DNA of 64,000 nucleotides from VRUE01 sp963837695. Its GTDB lineage: Bacteria; Actinomycetota; Thermoleophilia; Solirubrobacterales; 70-9. The translations under genes were made by a program, and so were the position numbers. The DNA lies in NCBI GenBank assembly GCA_963837695.1, contig CAWINZ010000005.1:2108001-2172000 (forward strand). The letters are read 5' to 3'. The notes beneath the pieces are model-generated. The model was not told the DNA's origin, searched no databases, and saw only the letters and a program-made list of their open reading frames with translations. Below, piece by piece: positions 15,174-23,196 of this stretch; position 1 is the stretch's first letter; each line of letters begins with the position of its first letter.

Positions 15174-16129
15174 GGCTCGCGGAGCACCCCGACTTCGCCG
15201 CCTTCCTGGCCGCCGCGGCAACGGAGTCCGAGTTGCCCGAGGCCTTCGTCGAGAAGGACTACTGGATCACGGAGATCCTGCGCACGATCGCCACGACGCT
15301 CGGCGAGCGGGCCATCTTCAAGGGCGGCACCAGCCTCTCGAAGGGCTGGGACCTGCTCGACCGATTCTCCGAGGACATAGACCTCTTCGTCGACCCAACG
15401 GTCGATCCACCGCTGGCCAACGAACGAGCGATCAACCGGGCGATGAAGAAGCTGAATCGCGATGTCGCCGCCATGCCCGGGCTCGACTTCGTCCCCGCCG
15501 ACTCCAAGACGATCGGCGGGCGCGGACGCATCGACACCTTTCTCTATCGCTCGTACTTCCCGGAGCTTGAGGGCTTTCCGCCGACTGTCCGTCTCGAGCC
15601 GGGCATCCAGAGCGGCAAGCAGCCAACCACGACCCTGGAGATCTCCTCAATCGTCGGCAGTCTCCTGTCCAGGCAGGGAGTCACCGATGAGCTCGGCGTC
15701 GAGGGACTCCAGCCCTTCGAGATGACCCTCCTGCACTTCCGGCGCACTTTCGTCGAGAAGCTTTTCGCCGTCCACGGTAAGGTCGAGCAGCTCAAGGAAA
15801 GCGGGACCCCGCTGGGCCGCGACGTACGCCACTACGCCGACCTCTACGTCCTCGCCGACCGCCCCGAGGTCACCGCGACGCTGGCATCGGACGAGTACGA
15901 CGAGATCAAGGCTGACTATGACGAGAAGAGCCGGACCTTCTTTCCGCGAAACTACCGCCCTCCCCCGGGCCTCGATTTCAGAGCCAGCGACGCACTCTTC
16001 CCACCCGACGAGCTTCGGGTGGCCATCGAGCCCGGATACGAAGAGGAGTGCAGCCGCCTCTTCTTCCGCCCCCATCCGCGGTTTGGCAAGGTACTTGAGC
16101 GATTCGCCGAAATTCGCGATCTACTCTGA
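15158..16129 (+). CDS. abiEii: AbiEii/AbiGii-type nucleotidyltransferase toxin
   Basis: 323 residues. FVEKDYWITEILRTIA leads into the nucleotidyltransferase core IFKGGTSLSKGWDLLDRFSEDIDLFV (motif I GGTSLSK, motif II SEDIDL). Two later conserved segments, FEMTLLHFRRTFVEKLFAVHGK and RHYADLYVLADRP, complete the DUF1814 family pattern. AbiEii toxins are GTP-binding or nucleotide-transferring enzymes that cause abortive infection; MenT relatives modify tRNA. Overlap with the antitoxin gene shows translational coupling. Both genes look intact. Confidence 0.9.
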   Translation: MAGPVRLAEHPDFAAFLAAAATESELPEAFVEKDYWITEILRTIATTLGERAIFKGGTSLSKGWDLLDRFSEDIDLFVDPTVDPPLANERAINRAMKKLNRDVAAMPGLDFVPADSKTIGGRGRIDTFLYRSYFPELEGFPPTVRLEPGIQSGKQPTTTLEISSIVGSLLSRQGVTDELGVEGLQPFEMTLLHFRRTFVEKLFAVHGKVEQLKESGTPLGRDVRHYADLYVLADRPEVTATLASDEYDEIKADYDEKSRTFFPRNYRPPPGLDFRASDALFPPDELRVAIEPGYEEECSRLFFRPHPRFGKVLERFAEIRDLL

Positions 16130-16226
16130 TGTCATACAGATAGCCGCTCCTCACCTATCCGGTAATGACTTATTACCAATCGGGTAACAACGGGCTCAGC
16201 GATGACCTTCCCGAACCGGCGGGCAC

Positions 16227-16468
16227 TCATTCAGCCGGAGCACCCATCGCGTCGAGGTCGCGGGACCACTCGGCCGTCAGGCGGTCGTGCTCCGCGCGGC
16301 GTTCTTCGAGGGCAAGGACCGACGACAGCGAAATCTTCCAGCAGGTCGACCCAGGAAGCCGACGTGCCTCTAGCTCCCGTAGTCGATCAGGCGCATCACG
16401 TGCTGACGGGGGAAACCAAGCCGCTGAGCCGCCTGCTGAGGCGAAAACAAGATGTCGTCGGCCGGAAA
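16227..16468 (-). pseudogene. Frameshifted HTH (excisionase-like) antitoxin remnant
   Basis: The minus strand reads PADDILFSPQQAAQRLGFPR then HVMRLIDYG in one frame, then hits a stop. Adding one G to the GGG run gives DYGELEARRLPGSTCWKISL, then ALEERRAEHDRLTAEW to a stop at 16227. This is the HTH plus linker of the single-domain antitoxins that pair with PIN toxins. No start codon is evident, because it follows directly on the DUF433 gene, so the N-terminus is probably lost too. Confidence 0.5.
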
Positions 16469-16470
16469 GC

Positions 16471-16764
16471 TCAAGGGTCGAGTAGACGCCTGATCGACAC
16501 CTCGTCGTCGATCAACTCCCCCTCGGGAGACTCGACAAGGCGGTGGGCACGCAGCCCATGGTCGCTCAGTCTTGAATCGGCTGCGTATTCGGACGCGGCG
16601 GCGATGTCCTCGGGCTCAAGATAGGGGTAGTCGGCCAGCAGCCCATCGAGGCTCGCGCCACTGACAAGCTGGTCGAGTACTGCGCTGACGGTAACGCGCG
16701 TGTCGCGGATGCAGGGCAGACCGCGCATCCGGTTCGGGTCGACGCTGACTCGTTCCTGGACCAT
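16471..16764 (-). CDS. DUF433-domain protein (VapB-like antitoxin)
   Basis: 97 residues. The N-terminal half is a clear DUF433 domain: VDPNRMRGLPCIRDTRVTVS, AVLDQLVSGASLDGLLADYP and LEPEDIAAASEYAA. DUF433 proteins carry a winged HTH and are usually partnered with a DUF5615 PIN-like nuclease encoded just downstream. Here that place holds only the decayed HTH gene at 16227-16468, so the toxin is missing. The C-terminal 30 residues are not part of the domain. Confidence 0.85.
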   Translation of the reverse strand: MVQERVSVDPNRMRGLPCIRDTRVTVSAVLDQLVSGASLDGLLADYPYLEPEDIAAASEYAADSRLSDHGLRAHRLVESPEGELIDDEVSIRRLLDP

Positions 16765-16840
16765 CCGCCAACAATAGCCGCCAGCCGGCCGCTATCGCTG
16801 CCACTGGTTATGCAAGGCGGAACTGGGCCGCCGGTCCGCT

Positions 16841-18166
16841 CTAGTTACCGTTCGATTGACGGATCGCCCATCGAAGCTGAAAGGCGAAGAAGGGATCCGA
16901 GATGTGGAGCTTGTCCAGGGTCATGTCGAACTCCAAGACCGGATCACCGACGAAACGCTCGTGCTCCTCCTCCCAAACGAGTTCGCGAGCAATTTTGGAC
17001 ATGTGCTCCAAGGCGTTGGTGTACTCGCCCTTACGGGGAGGGTCGTCCGTCATCACCCTCCTTAGCGCGGTCCGGATCTCCGTCCAGTCGATCTCCGTCT
17101 TGGGGCCAGTCTCGGCGATTGCGGCTAGTACTACGCCATATAGGTCGGTCACCTCTCCGTTCTTCAACCTCCGGCGCTTCCTGTCAGTCCGATGGCGAGG
17201 TCCCTGAGCCAACCGCCGATACGCCTCATCTTCGCCCTCTTGCCCTGCGATCTGCCTGAAAAAAGGGTTCAGGCTCGTCGGAATGGTCAGATGCGTCCGC
17301 TCTGGACGCGTCTCGCGAATGTCGTTCGCCTTGCAGATCTGGAGACAGAAGTTCTGCATCAAGTGAGGGCTGCTGTAACTCTCACTCGCCAACTTCTCCG
17401 AGAGAGTGCTGGGACATTCGATGTTGAGAGCGTCGAAACCGCGAGCGGCAATGTCCTCCAACTCCTGCTGAGACCAAGGCGTGATCTGAAGCGACTCGAC
17501 CCGGTTCCTCATCTCTCTCTCGGCACGCACGATGTCCGCGGCGCGGTGCGGTACGGCGACAAGAATTACCGGCACGCCGTCGAAGACAAGATCCTTCACA
17601 CCACGGACGATCTGCCTCTGAATGTCGGGCTCGACGTGGTGGAAGTCGTCAACGATTACCGGTACCTGGCTCTCGCGGAGCGCGGCCTTTGCGGCCCGAC
17701 GCGGATCACGAACCCGCCCCGATGAAACGCTCCGCTGTGTTCCGGATTCCGAAGCGTTCGCTTTTTCGCCCCCGATTCCGATGCCAGCCGGACGAATTCC
17801 AGCTGACCCCTTCTTTGAGGTTGAAGTTGCCTCGGTCTGCCGTTCTTCTAGAGACTCCTCGGTATTGATGCTGAGGCCGTCGACGATGTCGGTCCAGAAG
17901 GCATCCGCGGTCAAGAGGTCCCCTCCGGAGATCTTCAGCGCCTCCGGGACCACCGACCGGACGAGAACAGTCTTCCCCGACTTCGTGGGGCCGGTGATGC
18001 AGAGGATCCGGTGACGCTCATCGAGGTAGTCCCGAACCCGTTGATCGACCCCCCGGCCCGGCCTCGGGTTGTAAGTCACCGTCGGCTGGCCGCCTACGAC
18101 AAAGACTTCCCGTCGTTGGTACGACCGGCGACCTACGTGATCCTCGATCAAGCTCTCCTGCTGCAC
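16841..18166 (-). CDS. Orphan AAA/STAND-type ATPase
   Basis: 441 residues. The P-loop ILCITGPTKSGKTVLVRSVV lies near residue 60, and Walker B is VPVIVDDFHHVEPDIQRQIV near 170, followed by a sensor-1-like VPVILVAVPHRAAD. The C-terminal 200 residues are helical and carry LVWEEEHERFVGDPVLEFDM near the end. A Ser/Thr/Gly-rich insert lies between the two motifs. The architecture resembles stand-alone ATPases found in phage-defence islands, but no effector domain or adjacent partner is visible. Base composition is less GC-skewed than the core genes, fitting acquired DNA. Confidence 0.7.
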   Translation of the reverse strand: MQQESLIEDHVGRRSYQRREVFVVGGQPTVTYNPRPGRGVDQRVRDYLDERHRILCITGPTKSGKTVLVRSVVPEALKISGGDLLTADAFWTDIVDGLSINTEESLEERQTEATSTSKKGSAGIRPAGIGIGGEKANASESGTQRSVSSGRVRDPRRAAKAALRESQVPVIVDDFHHVEPDIQRQIVRGVKDLVFDGVPVILVAVPHRAADIVRAEREMRNRVESLQITPWSQQELEDIAARGFDALNIECPSTLSEKLASESYSSPHLMQNFCLQICKANDIRETRPERTHLTIPTSLNPFFRQIAGQEGEDEAYRRLAQGPRHRTDRKRRRLKNGEVTDLYGVVLAAIAETGPKTEIDWTEIRTALRRVMTDDPPRKGEYTNALEHMSKIARELVWEEEHERFVGDPVLEFDMTLDKLHISDPFFAFQLRWAIRQSNGN

Positions 18167-18207
18167 TGCGACATCGTACTGCCGGACTCTCCTGATGTCT
18201 CAGGCAC

Positions 18208-18236
18208 TGCCGGCACCTTGCCTATTCGGTGCGGCA
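18208..18236. promoter_or_regulatory. Hairpin upstream of the orphan ATPase gene
   Basis: TGCCGGCACC pairs with GGTGCGGCA (one bulged base) around a 10-nt loop, 42 bp before the ATPase start codon. It could be an operator or part of a 5' leader. Confidence 0.3.
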
Positions 18237-18301
18237 AGCCTAGTTCCGTCGTCAGGGTCAAATGAGGCGGAATCGGCCGAAATCACTGCGCATCGCCGCA
18301 C

Positions 18302-18323
18302 TTTGAGGCACTAGTGCCTCAAA
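18302..18323. repeat. 22-bp perfect palindrome near tRNA-Gly
   Basis: TTTGAGGCACT followed at once by its reverse complement AGTGCCTCAAA. A GGTTCCAGT motif lies 29 bp further on. The same pair, an AGGCACT hairpin then GGTTCCAGT, occurs in both island end repeats (9488-9599, 12720-12831), where a short loop separates the hairpin arms. Confidence 0.6.
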
Positions 18324-18409
18324 TGGAGGGGATAGGCGGGGGTGGTTCCAGTTGATTCTGGGCTCCCCCGCCGGACCCAACCCGCCCAAGTGCAGGGGAT
18401 TCGAAGCGA

Positions 18410-18483
18410 AGCGGCTGATGGGATTCGAACCCACGACCTTCTGCATGGCAAGCAGACGCTCTAGCCAGCTGAGCTACAGCCGC
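18410..18483 (-). tRNA. tRNA-Gly (GCC)
   Basis: An intact cloverleaf. The acceptor pairs GCGGCTG with CAGCCGC, the D-arm is GCTC/GAGC, and the anticodon stem-loop is TCTGC-TTGCCAT-GCAGA. The T-arm is GTGGG-TTCGAAT-CCCAT. CCA is not encoded. It is the likely integration target of the island to its left, because two partial copies of it lie at 9453 and 12630. Confidence 0.95.
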
Positions 18484-18511
18484 ACGGGCGGGATTCTATC
18501 CCTTCTCGTGG

Positions 18512-18709
18512 TCAGCGCCCGGTTAGGACGCCGGTCGCCTGGTAGACGACCCCTCCGACCAGCCAGCCGCAGAGCGGGCCGAAGGCCGGCGTCATCAGGA
18601 TTCCGATCGGGGTGCCGATCGCGACCATCAGGACGACCCAGCCCACGCACCCGATCACGAGCCAGAGCTTCCACGGGAAGCCGTCCTCCTCATTCGTCCG
18701 CCGGAACAT
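18512..18709 (-). CDS. Small membrane protein
   Basis: 65 residues, charged start MFRRTNEEDGFPWKLW, then two hydrophobic helices (LVIGCVGWVVLMVAIGTPIG and MTPAFGPLCGWLVGGVVYQA). It is the first core gene beyond tRNA-Gly. It has no assigned family; the composition and codon use support a real gene. Confidence 0.65.
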   Translation of the reverse strand: MFRRTNEEDGFPWKLWLVIGCVGWVVLMVAIGTPIGILMTPAFGPLCGWLVGGVVYQATGVLTGR

Positions 18710-18783
18710 GGACTGAGACTACGACGGTGGGGCGCCGAATCCATCCGTAGTTGCTCCGCTTTCGGCGCGGATTCGGCGGAGGT

Positions 18784-19272
18784 CTAATCGAGTTCGGTGA
18801 CGAGCTCGCGCAGGTCGAGCGGTGCGGTGACCATCGCGATCTCCTCGCCACCGGGGGTACGCGGCCACTCCTCGCGGGGGCGGTCGCGGTAGAGCTCGAT
18901 TCCGTTGCCGTCGGGATCGTCCACGTAGATCGCCTCGCTGACGCCGTGATCAGATGCGCCGCCGAGGGGGACGCCCGCATCCGAGAGCCGCCGCAGCGCA
19001 TCGGCGAGCGAGCGTCGGTCCGGGTAGCGGATCGCGACGTGGTAGAGGCCGGTACTCCGCGCCAGCGGCGGTGGCGCGCCCTTTGAGTGCCAGGTGTTGA
19101 GGCCGATGTGGTGGTGGTAGCCACCGGCCGAGACGAAAGCCGCGTCGTCGCCGATCCGCTGCTGCAGCTCGAAACCGAGCACGCCGCAGTAGAAGCCCAG
19201 CGCCCGGTCGAGATCGGCCACTTTGAGATGAACGTGGCCGATGTCGACGCGGGGGTCGATCGGTTCAGGCAT
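18784..19272 (-). CDS. VOC-family protein (glyoxalase/extradiol dioxygenase fold)
   Basis: 162 residues from the ATG at 19272. There are two beta-alpha-beta-beta-beta modules. The first has IGHVHLKVADLDRALGFYCG, then GFELQQRIG and YHHHIGLNTW. The second has LYHVAIRYPDRRSLADALRR and IYVDDPDGNGIELYRDRP. The metal ligands of catechol 2,3-dioxygenase-like proteins (His in HVHLKV and in YHVAI, Glu in GIELY) are present. Substrate unknown. The start overlaps the end of the RNase H gene by 8 bp. Confidence 0.85.
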   Translation of the reverse strand: MPEPIDPRVDIGHVHLKVADLDRALGFYCGVLGFELQQRIGDDAAFVSAGGYHHHIGLNTWHSKGAPPPLARSTGLYHVAIRYPDRRSLADALRRLSDAGVPLGGASDHGVSEAIYVDDPDGNGIELYRDRPREEWPRTPGGEEIAMVTAPLDLRELVTELD

Positions 19273-19684
19273 CCGCCCCGTCCAGCGCGGCGTTGACCAA
19301 CCGGTCGGCCTCGGCATTGTGCTCGCGCCTCACGTGGCGAATCGTCCACTTCTCAAAGGGCCGCAAGGCCCGCTTCACCTCACCGTGAAGCTTGCGCATT
19401 GTCGCGTCCTTGACCTTGTACTCGCCCTTGACCTGGCGCACGATCAGCTCCGAGTCCCCGACCAGCTCCACCTCGCTCGCCCCCCGCGCCGCCGCCAGCT
19501 CGATCCCGAGCAGCAACGCCCGGTACTCGGCGACGTTGTTGGTCGCGGCGCCGATCCGCTCGCCGCGCTCTTCGAGCATCTCGCCGTCGGCGCCCTGCAC
19601 GACGGCCCCGACCGCTGCCGGCCCAGGGTTGCCCCGGGCACCGCCATCGACGTTGACGATCAGCTTGGTCAAGGGCTCAGCCAA
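19265..19684 (-). CDS. rnhA: Ribonuclease HI-family protein
   Basis: 139 residues with the RNase H fold. KLIVNVDGGARGNPGPAAVG carries the first Asp, NNVAEYRALLLGIELA the Glu, VELVGDSELIVRQVKGEYKV the second Asp, and HNAEADRLVNAAL the last Asp, with an RHVRREHN approach. It would degrade RNA in RNA-DNA hybrids. It is a short single-domain version without an N-terminal hybrid-binding domain. It lies between the VOC gene and a zinc-ribbon protein gene, with overlaps at both ends. Confidence 0.9.
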   Translation of the reverse strand: MAEPLTKLIVNVDGGARGNPGPAAVGAVVQGADGEMLEERGERIGAATNNVAEYRALLLGIELAAARGASEVELVGDSELIVRQVKGEYKVKDATMRKLHGEVKRALRPFEKWTIRHVRREHNAEADRLVNAALDGADA

Positions 19685-20225
19685 CCGGCTCGCCGTCGGG
19701 CGTTCGATCCGTACGCGGGAGGCCGAGTCCGAGCCTGCCCCCCTCCCCCGCCCTCGCGTTCCACTGCCTCGCCGAGCCGTCGAGCTGCTCGACCTCGCTG
19801 CCTTTGTCGAGCTGGAAGACCGCGCGCAGCTCGTCGCCCAGGTCCACCCCCCACTGGTACCAGCAGAGCTCCCAGGCGACGGTGATTCGCACCTCGCTCG
19901 GCGAGCCGGCGGCGGAACCGATCGATACCTGCGGCTGGCCCAGCGTCCGCATCAGCCCGGCCACCGTGCGTGCGGCGTCGCTCGCGTTGAAGCGGGCGAC
20001 GGCCCGCTCCAGCCGTCCCAGCGGCGACTCGGCCGGCTCCGGCTGGGGACGGCGGCCGACGTTGGCGCCGGGCGCCGCGGGGTCGACCCAGCCAAGCCGC
20101 TCGGCACGGTGGCGGCAGAGGTCGCAGACCAGCCGCGGGCCGTCCTTCGGGCTCATGTAGCTGCGGGTGCGCTCGCCGGCGAGGATGGTGCGACCGCAGA
20201 CGGCGCAGGTCTCGTCAGGACTCAC
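19677..20225 (-). CDS. Conserved hypothetical protein with N-terminal zinc ribbon
   Basis: 182 residues. CAVCGRTILAGERTRSYMSP and LVCDLCRHRAERLGW supply a CxxC...CxxC zinc ribbon. A linker and an alpha/beta region follow (SEVRITVAWELCWYQWGVDL and LRAVFQLDKGSEVEQLDGSA). I cannot name the family, but it resembles proteins beside whiG-like genes in soil actinobacteria. The 3' end overlaps rnhA by 8 bp, suggesting an operon with it. Confidence 0.7.
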   Translation of the reverse strand: MSPDETCAVCGRTILAGERTRSYMSPKDGPRLVCDLCRHRAERLGWVDPAAPGANVGRRPQPEPAESPLGRLERAVARFNASDAARTVAGLMRTLGQPQVSIGSAAGSPSEVRITVAWELCWYQWGVDLGDELRAVFQLDKGSEVEQLDGSARQWNARAGEGGRLGLGLPRTDRTPDGEPVG

Positions 20226-20266
20226 CAGATCAAATTACCAGCGGCCACCCGGGAGACCACAGCCGC

Positions 20267-21040
20267 TCAAACCTCTTGTAAGGAGCCTTTCAGCCGCATG
20301 ACCGCCTTGGTGTGCAGCTGGGAGACGCGCGACTCGGTGACGCCGAGGACCTCGCCGATCTCACGCAGGGTCAGGTTCTCGTAGTAGTAGAGGGCGACGA
20401 CCAGCTGCTCGCGCTCCGGCAGCCCGGCGATCGACTCGGTGAGCCGATCTTTGATCTCGCTGCTGGCGAGCGATTCCTGCGGGTCTTCGGCGCGCGGATC
20501 GGAGATCGTGTCGAGCAGCGAGACAGAGTCGCCGGAGGAGTCGGAGATCGTCCAGAGCTCGTCCAGCGCGTAGACGGAAGAGTTGGCAATCTCGAGCAGG
20601 GAGGTCTGCAGTTCGTCCTCGCTCAGCCCCACCTTGGCCGCCAGCTCCGCCTCGGTCGGCGCCCGCTGCAGCTCGTGCTCGAGCTTGGTCTGCGCCGCCT
20701 CGATTTCCCGCGCCCGGGAACGAACCGAGCGCGGTACCCAGTCGAGCGAGCGCAGCTCGTCGATGATCGCGCCGCGGATCCGCGTCATCGCGAAAGTCTC
20801 GAACTTGATCCCCCGCTCGGGCTCGAAGCGCTCAATTGCCCCGATCAGGCCCATCAACCCGTAGGAGATCAGGTCGGCGTCATCGACGTGGGAGGGCAGC
20901 CCGGCGCCAAGGCGGCCGGCGACGAACTTGACCAGCGGCGAGTAGGCAACCACCAACCGCTCCCGCGCGGTGCGATCGCCATCGTCCTTGTAGCGACTCC
21001 AAAGGTCGCGTAGCTCTACCTCTTTTACGCCGGTTTCCAT
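20267..21040 (-). CDS. whiG: RNA polymerase sigma factor of the FliA/WhiG family
   Basis: 257 residues. Region 1.2/2 has RLVVAYSPLVKFVAGRLGAG, DADLISYGLMGLIGAIERFE and FETFAMTRIRGAIIDELRSL. Region 3 is TKLEHELQRAPTEAELAAKV. Region 4 has the HTH LTLREIGEVLGVTESRVSQL followed by HTKAVMRL. The DELRSLDWVPRSVRS segment is diagnostic of the FliA/WhiG group. In actinobacteria it controls sporulation or flagellar genes; no flagellar genes are in view. It follows the XerC/D gene on the same strand, a common actinobacterial arrangement. Confidence 0.92.
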   Translation of the reverse strand: METGVKEVELRDLWSRYKDDGDRTARERLVVAYSPLVKFVAGRLGAGLPSHVDDADLISYGLMGLIGAIERFEPERGIKFETFAMTRIRGAIIDELRSLDWVPRSVRSRAREIEAAQTKLEHELQRAPTEAELAAKVGLSEDELQTSLLEIANSSVYALDELWTISDSSGDSVSLLDTISDPRAEDPQESLASSEIKDRLTESIAGLPEREQLVVALYYYENLTLREIGEVLGVTESRVSQLHTKAVMRLKGSLQEV

Positions 21041-21083
21041 GGACTTTGCTCGATTCTATGGCCACCGGGGCAAGATTTGGGGA

Positions 21084-21971
21084 TCACGCCCGAGGATGGG
21101 TCGCGGCGTACGCCTCCCGCAGGCGTGCGGCGTCGACCCGAGTGTAGACCTGCGTGGTCGAAATCGAGGCGTGGCCGAGCAACTCCTGGATCGTGCGCAG
21201 ATCCGCCCCCCCTTCCAGCAGGTGGGTGGCAAAGCTATGCCGCAGCGAGTGTGGCGAGACCCCGGCGGCAAGCGCGGCCTCCCGCACCCAGAGGGAGAGG
21301 CGGCGGGTGACATCGGAGTTGGAAAGGCGACGGCCGCTCTTGGAGAGAAACAGGGCGGGCTCTCGCGGGTCGGTCGAGAGGGCATGCCGGCCGCGCTCGA
21401 GATAGCGCCGCAGCGCCCGCTGGGCCGGCTCGCCGACCGGCAGCAGCCGCTCCTTGGAGCCCTTGCCGAGCACGCGTAGCTGCTCGGTCTCAAAGTCGAA
21501 GGAGCGCTGGTCGAGGTTGACGATCTCCTCGCAGCGCAAGCCACAGGAGTAAGCCAGCTCCAGCATCGCCCGGTCGCGCAGCTCGAGCGAGGTGCGCGCC
21601 GGAATCCGCTCCAGCAGCGATCGGACCTGCTCGCCGTTCAATACCCGCGGCAGCTTTTCCTCGCGCTTCGGGCTGGAGACGAGGTCGGCGGGGTTCTGCC
21701 CGACCCGTTCGGTCCGCACAAGGAAGTCGAAGAGCCCGCGGATCGCGGCGAGCTTACGCGCCACCGTCGCGGCCGCTGCGCCATCGGAGGAGAGCCCGGC
21801 CCCGTATCGCCGCACATCGCGGTGTCGCACCTCCCCCGGCTCCACCCCCCGCTCCTTCGCCCAATCGACGAACTGACCCAGATCGACTCCATAGGCCTTG
21901 CGCGTGCGCTCGGCCAGACTTCGTGCTGCCAGATCCCGGTCGAAAAGCGCCAGTGCTTCACCCCAATCCAT
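21084..21971 (-). CDS. xerD: XerC/XerD-type tyrosine recombinase
   Basis: 295 residues. The SAM-like N-terminal domain runs to about residue 105 (LAERTRKAYGVDLGQFVDWA and VARKLAAIRGLFDFLVRTER). The catalytic domain has Arg in ELAYSCGLRCEEIVNL, Lys in LRVLGKGSKERLLP, HSLRHSFATHLL (His-x-x-Arg), LGHASISTTQVYTRV (His, then the nucleophile Tyr). Length and motifs match housekeeping chromosome-dimer resolvases, not element integrases. XerC versus XerD cannot be decided from one gene. Confidence 0.9.
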   Translation of the reverse strand: MDWGEALALFDRDLAARSLAERTRKAYGVDLGQFVDWAKERGVEPGEVRHRDVRRYGAGLSSDGAAAATVARKLAAIRGLFDFLVRTERVGQNPADLVSSPKREEKLPRVLNGEQVRSLLERIPARTSLELRDRAMLELAYSCGLRCEEIVNLDQRSFDFETEQLRVLGKGSKERLLPVGEPAQRALRRYLERGRHALSTDPREPALFLSKSGRRLSNSDVTRRLSLWVREAALAAGVSPHSLRHSFATHLLEGGADLRTIQELLGHASISTTQVYTRVDAARLREAYAATHPRA

Positions 21972-22004
21972 AAAACGTAGTTCGGGCTTTTTTCAAATCG
22001 TCCT

Positions 22005-22111
22005 CTGAGCGGGGCGAGAACCAAGCAGATCGGTGGACGCAGGGAGCGTGGCGTGCTTTAGCACGCGAGCGGCCGAGGACGCCGAGATGCGCCGGTTATC
22101 GCCCCGCTCAG
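22005..22111. repeat. Long-hairpin repeat family B, copy 1
   Basis: Perfect 13-bp outer arms, CTGAGCGGGGCGA (22005-22017) and TCGCCCCGCTCAG (22099-22111), then AACC/GGTT. Inside are the conserved CCAAGCAGATC, GGACGCAGGGAGCG, a hairpin GCGTGC-TTTA-GCACGC (22051-22066), CCGAGGACG and GAGATGCGCCGG. The right outer arm includes the stop codon of the L,D-transpeptidase gene. It probably acts as that gene's terminator. Confidence 0.7.
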
Positions 22112-23121
22112 CCGATGTAGATCGGGGTGCCTACTTGAACCCGGTCGTACAGTTCTTCCACGTCGGGGATCGACATCCGCACGCAACCGTGGGACGCGGC
22201 GCTGCCCAGCGATCCGGTCTCTTCGGTGCCGTGGATGCCGGCGCCTTCGAAGATCCCCATCCAGCGCGCCTTGATCGGGTCGGCGGGACCGGGTGGGATC
22301 ACCTGGCCCGCCAAGTCGCCCGCCCAGGCCGAGTTGGGCACGTGCCAGGAGGGATTTTCCTGCTTTTCCTGGATGTCGTAGAGGCCCTCCGGAGTTTCGA
22401 GCCCTTCCTGGCCCACCGCGACGGTGTAGGTCTTGGCCAGCTTCAGGTGTTCCCAGAGGCGCAGAGTGAAGCTCGCCCGGTCGAGCGTCAGGTACGAGGG
22501 GTACTTGTCCGCGACCTGACTGCCGGTCACCTCGGGTTTCACCGAGTGCGTGCGGGCCGCGATCGTGTGGTCGGCGCCGGCGTTGAGCACCGCCGCGTTC
22601 AGCTGCCGCAACAGCAGGTTGTCGCGCAGCTTGCGCCCGTACTCGGCGGGGGCGATTTCAAGCGAGCCGCCGCTCGGTTCAACGGTCGCGTCCTTGGCTT
22701 CGCGGTCGACGGCGCCGGCCACATGACGCACGAAGCGGTTCACGGCAGCCTGGGAGTAGGTGATTCCGGCCGGGACGTTCTCGTCGACGCTGCCGCCGGT
22801 CACGTCGCGGACGATCCGTCCCGGCAGAGTGCCGTCGCGGCTCGCCGCCACGGCTTCTTCGGCCGCACCGTCGAGGTCGGCGTGCACCTTCAGGCTCTTG
22901 CCTTCGAGGGTCCAGCGATCGCCCGCATACCCGACTCGCAGCGAGTGGCGCAACGGCGCCAGCAATTCTTCACGGACAGCGCTCTTCGCTTCGGCTTCGC
23001 TCATCCCGCCGACGTCGACGTCGCCGATCGTCACCCCGTCGGCGATCTTGCCGCCCTGGGAGCTGTCGTAGGCGTAGGCGACGACCGCCAAGACCAGCAA
23101 GGCGAAGACACCCGCAACCAC
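22108..23121 (-). CDS. L,D-transpeptidase (YkuD) with YoaR-type domain, membrane-anchored
   Basis: 337 residues from a GTG. The N-terminus VAGVFALLVLAVVAYAYDSS is a signal anchor. The extracytoplasmic part has a PG_binding_4/YoaR-like region (DVDVGGMSEAEAKSAVREEL) and then the YkuD domain (DRASFTLRLWEHLKLAKTYT). The active site is IHGTEETGSLGSAASHGCVRMS with the catalytic His and Cys. It would cross-link peptidoglycan through 3-3 bonds. The stop codon lies inside the family B hairpin at 22005-22111. Confidence 0.92.
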   Translation of the reverse strand: MVAGVFALLVLAVVAYAYDSSQGGKIADGVTIGDVDVGGMSEAEAKSAVREELLAPLRHSLRVGYAGDRWTLEGKSLKVHADLDGAAEEAVAASRDGTLPGRIVRDVTGGSVDENVPAGITYSQAAVNRFVRHVAGAVDREAKDATVEPSGGSLEIAPAEYGRKLRDNLLLRQLNAAVLNAGADHTIAARTHSVKPEVTGSQVADKYPSYLTLDRASFTLRLWEHLKLAKTYTVAVGQEGLETPEGLYDIQEKQENPSWHVPNSAWAGDLAGQVIPPGPADPIKARWMGIFEGAGIHGTEETGSLGSAASHGCVRMSIPDVEELYDRVQVGTPIYIG

Positions 23122-23196
23122 AGCGATTTTGACCCTACGCCCGATATTTAAATATTAGGCACACAAGTCGGTCGTCCCGAAGGATATGTTTCGCCG

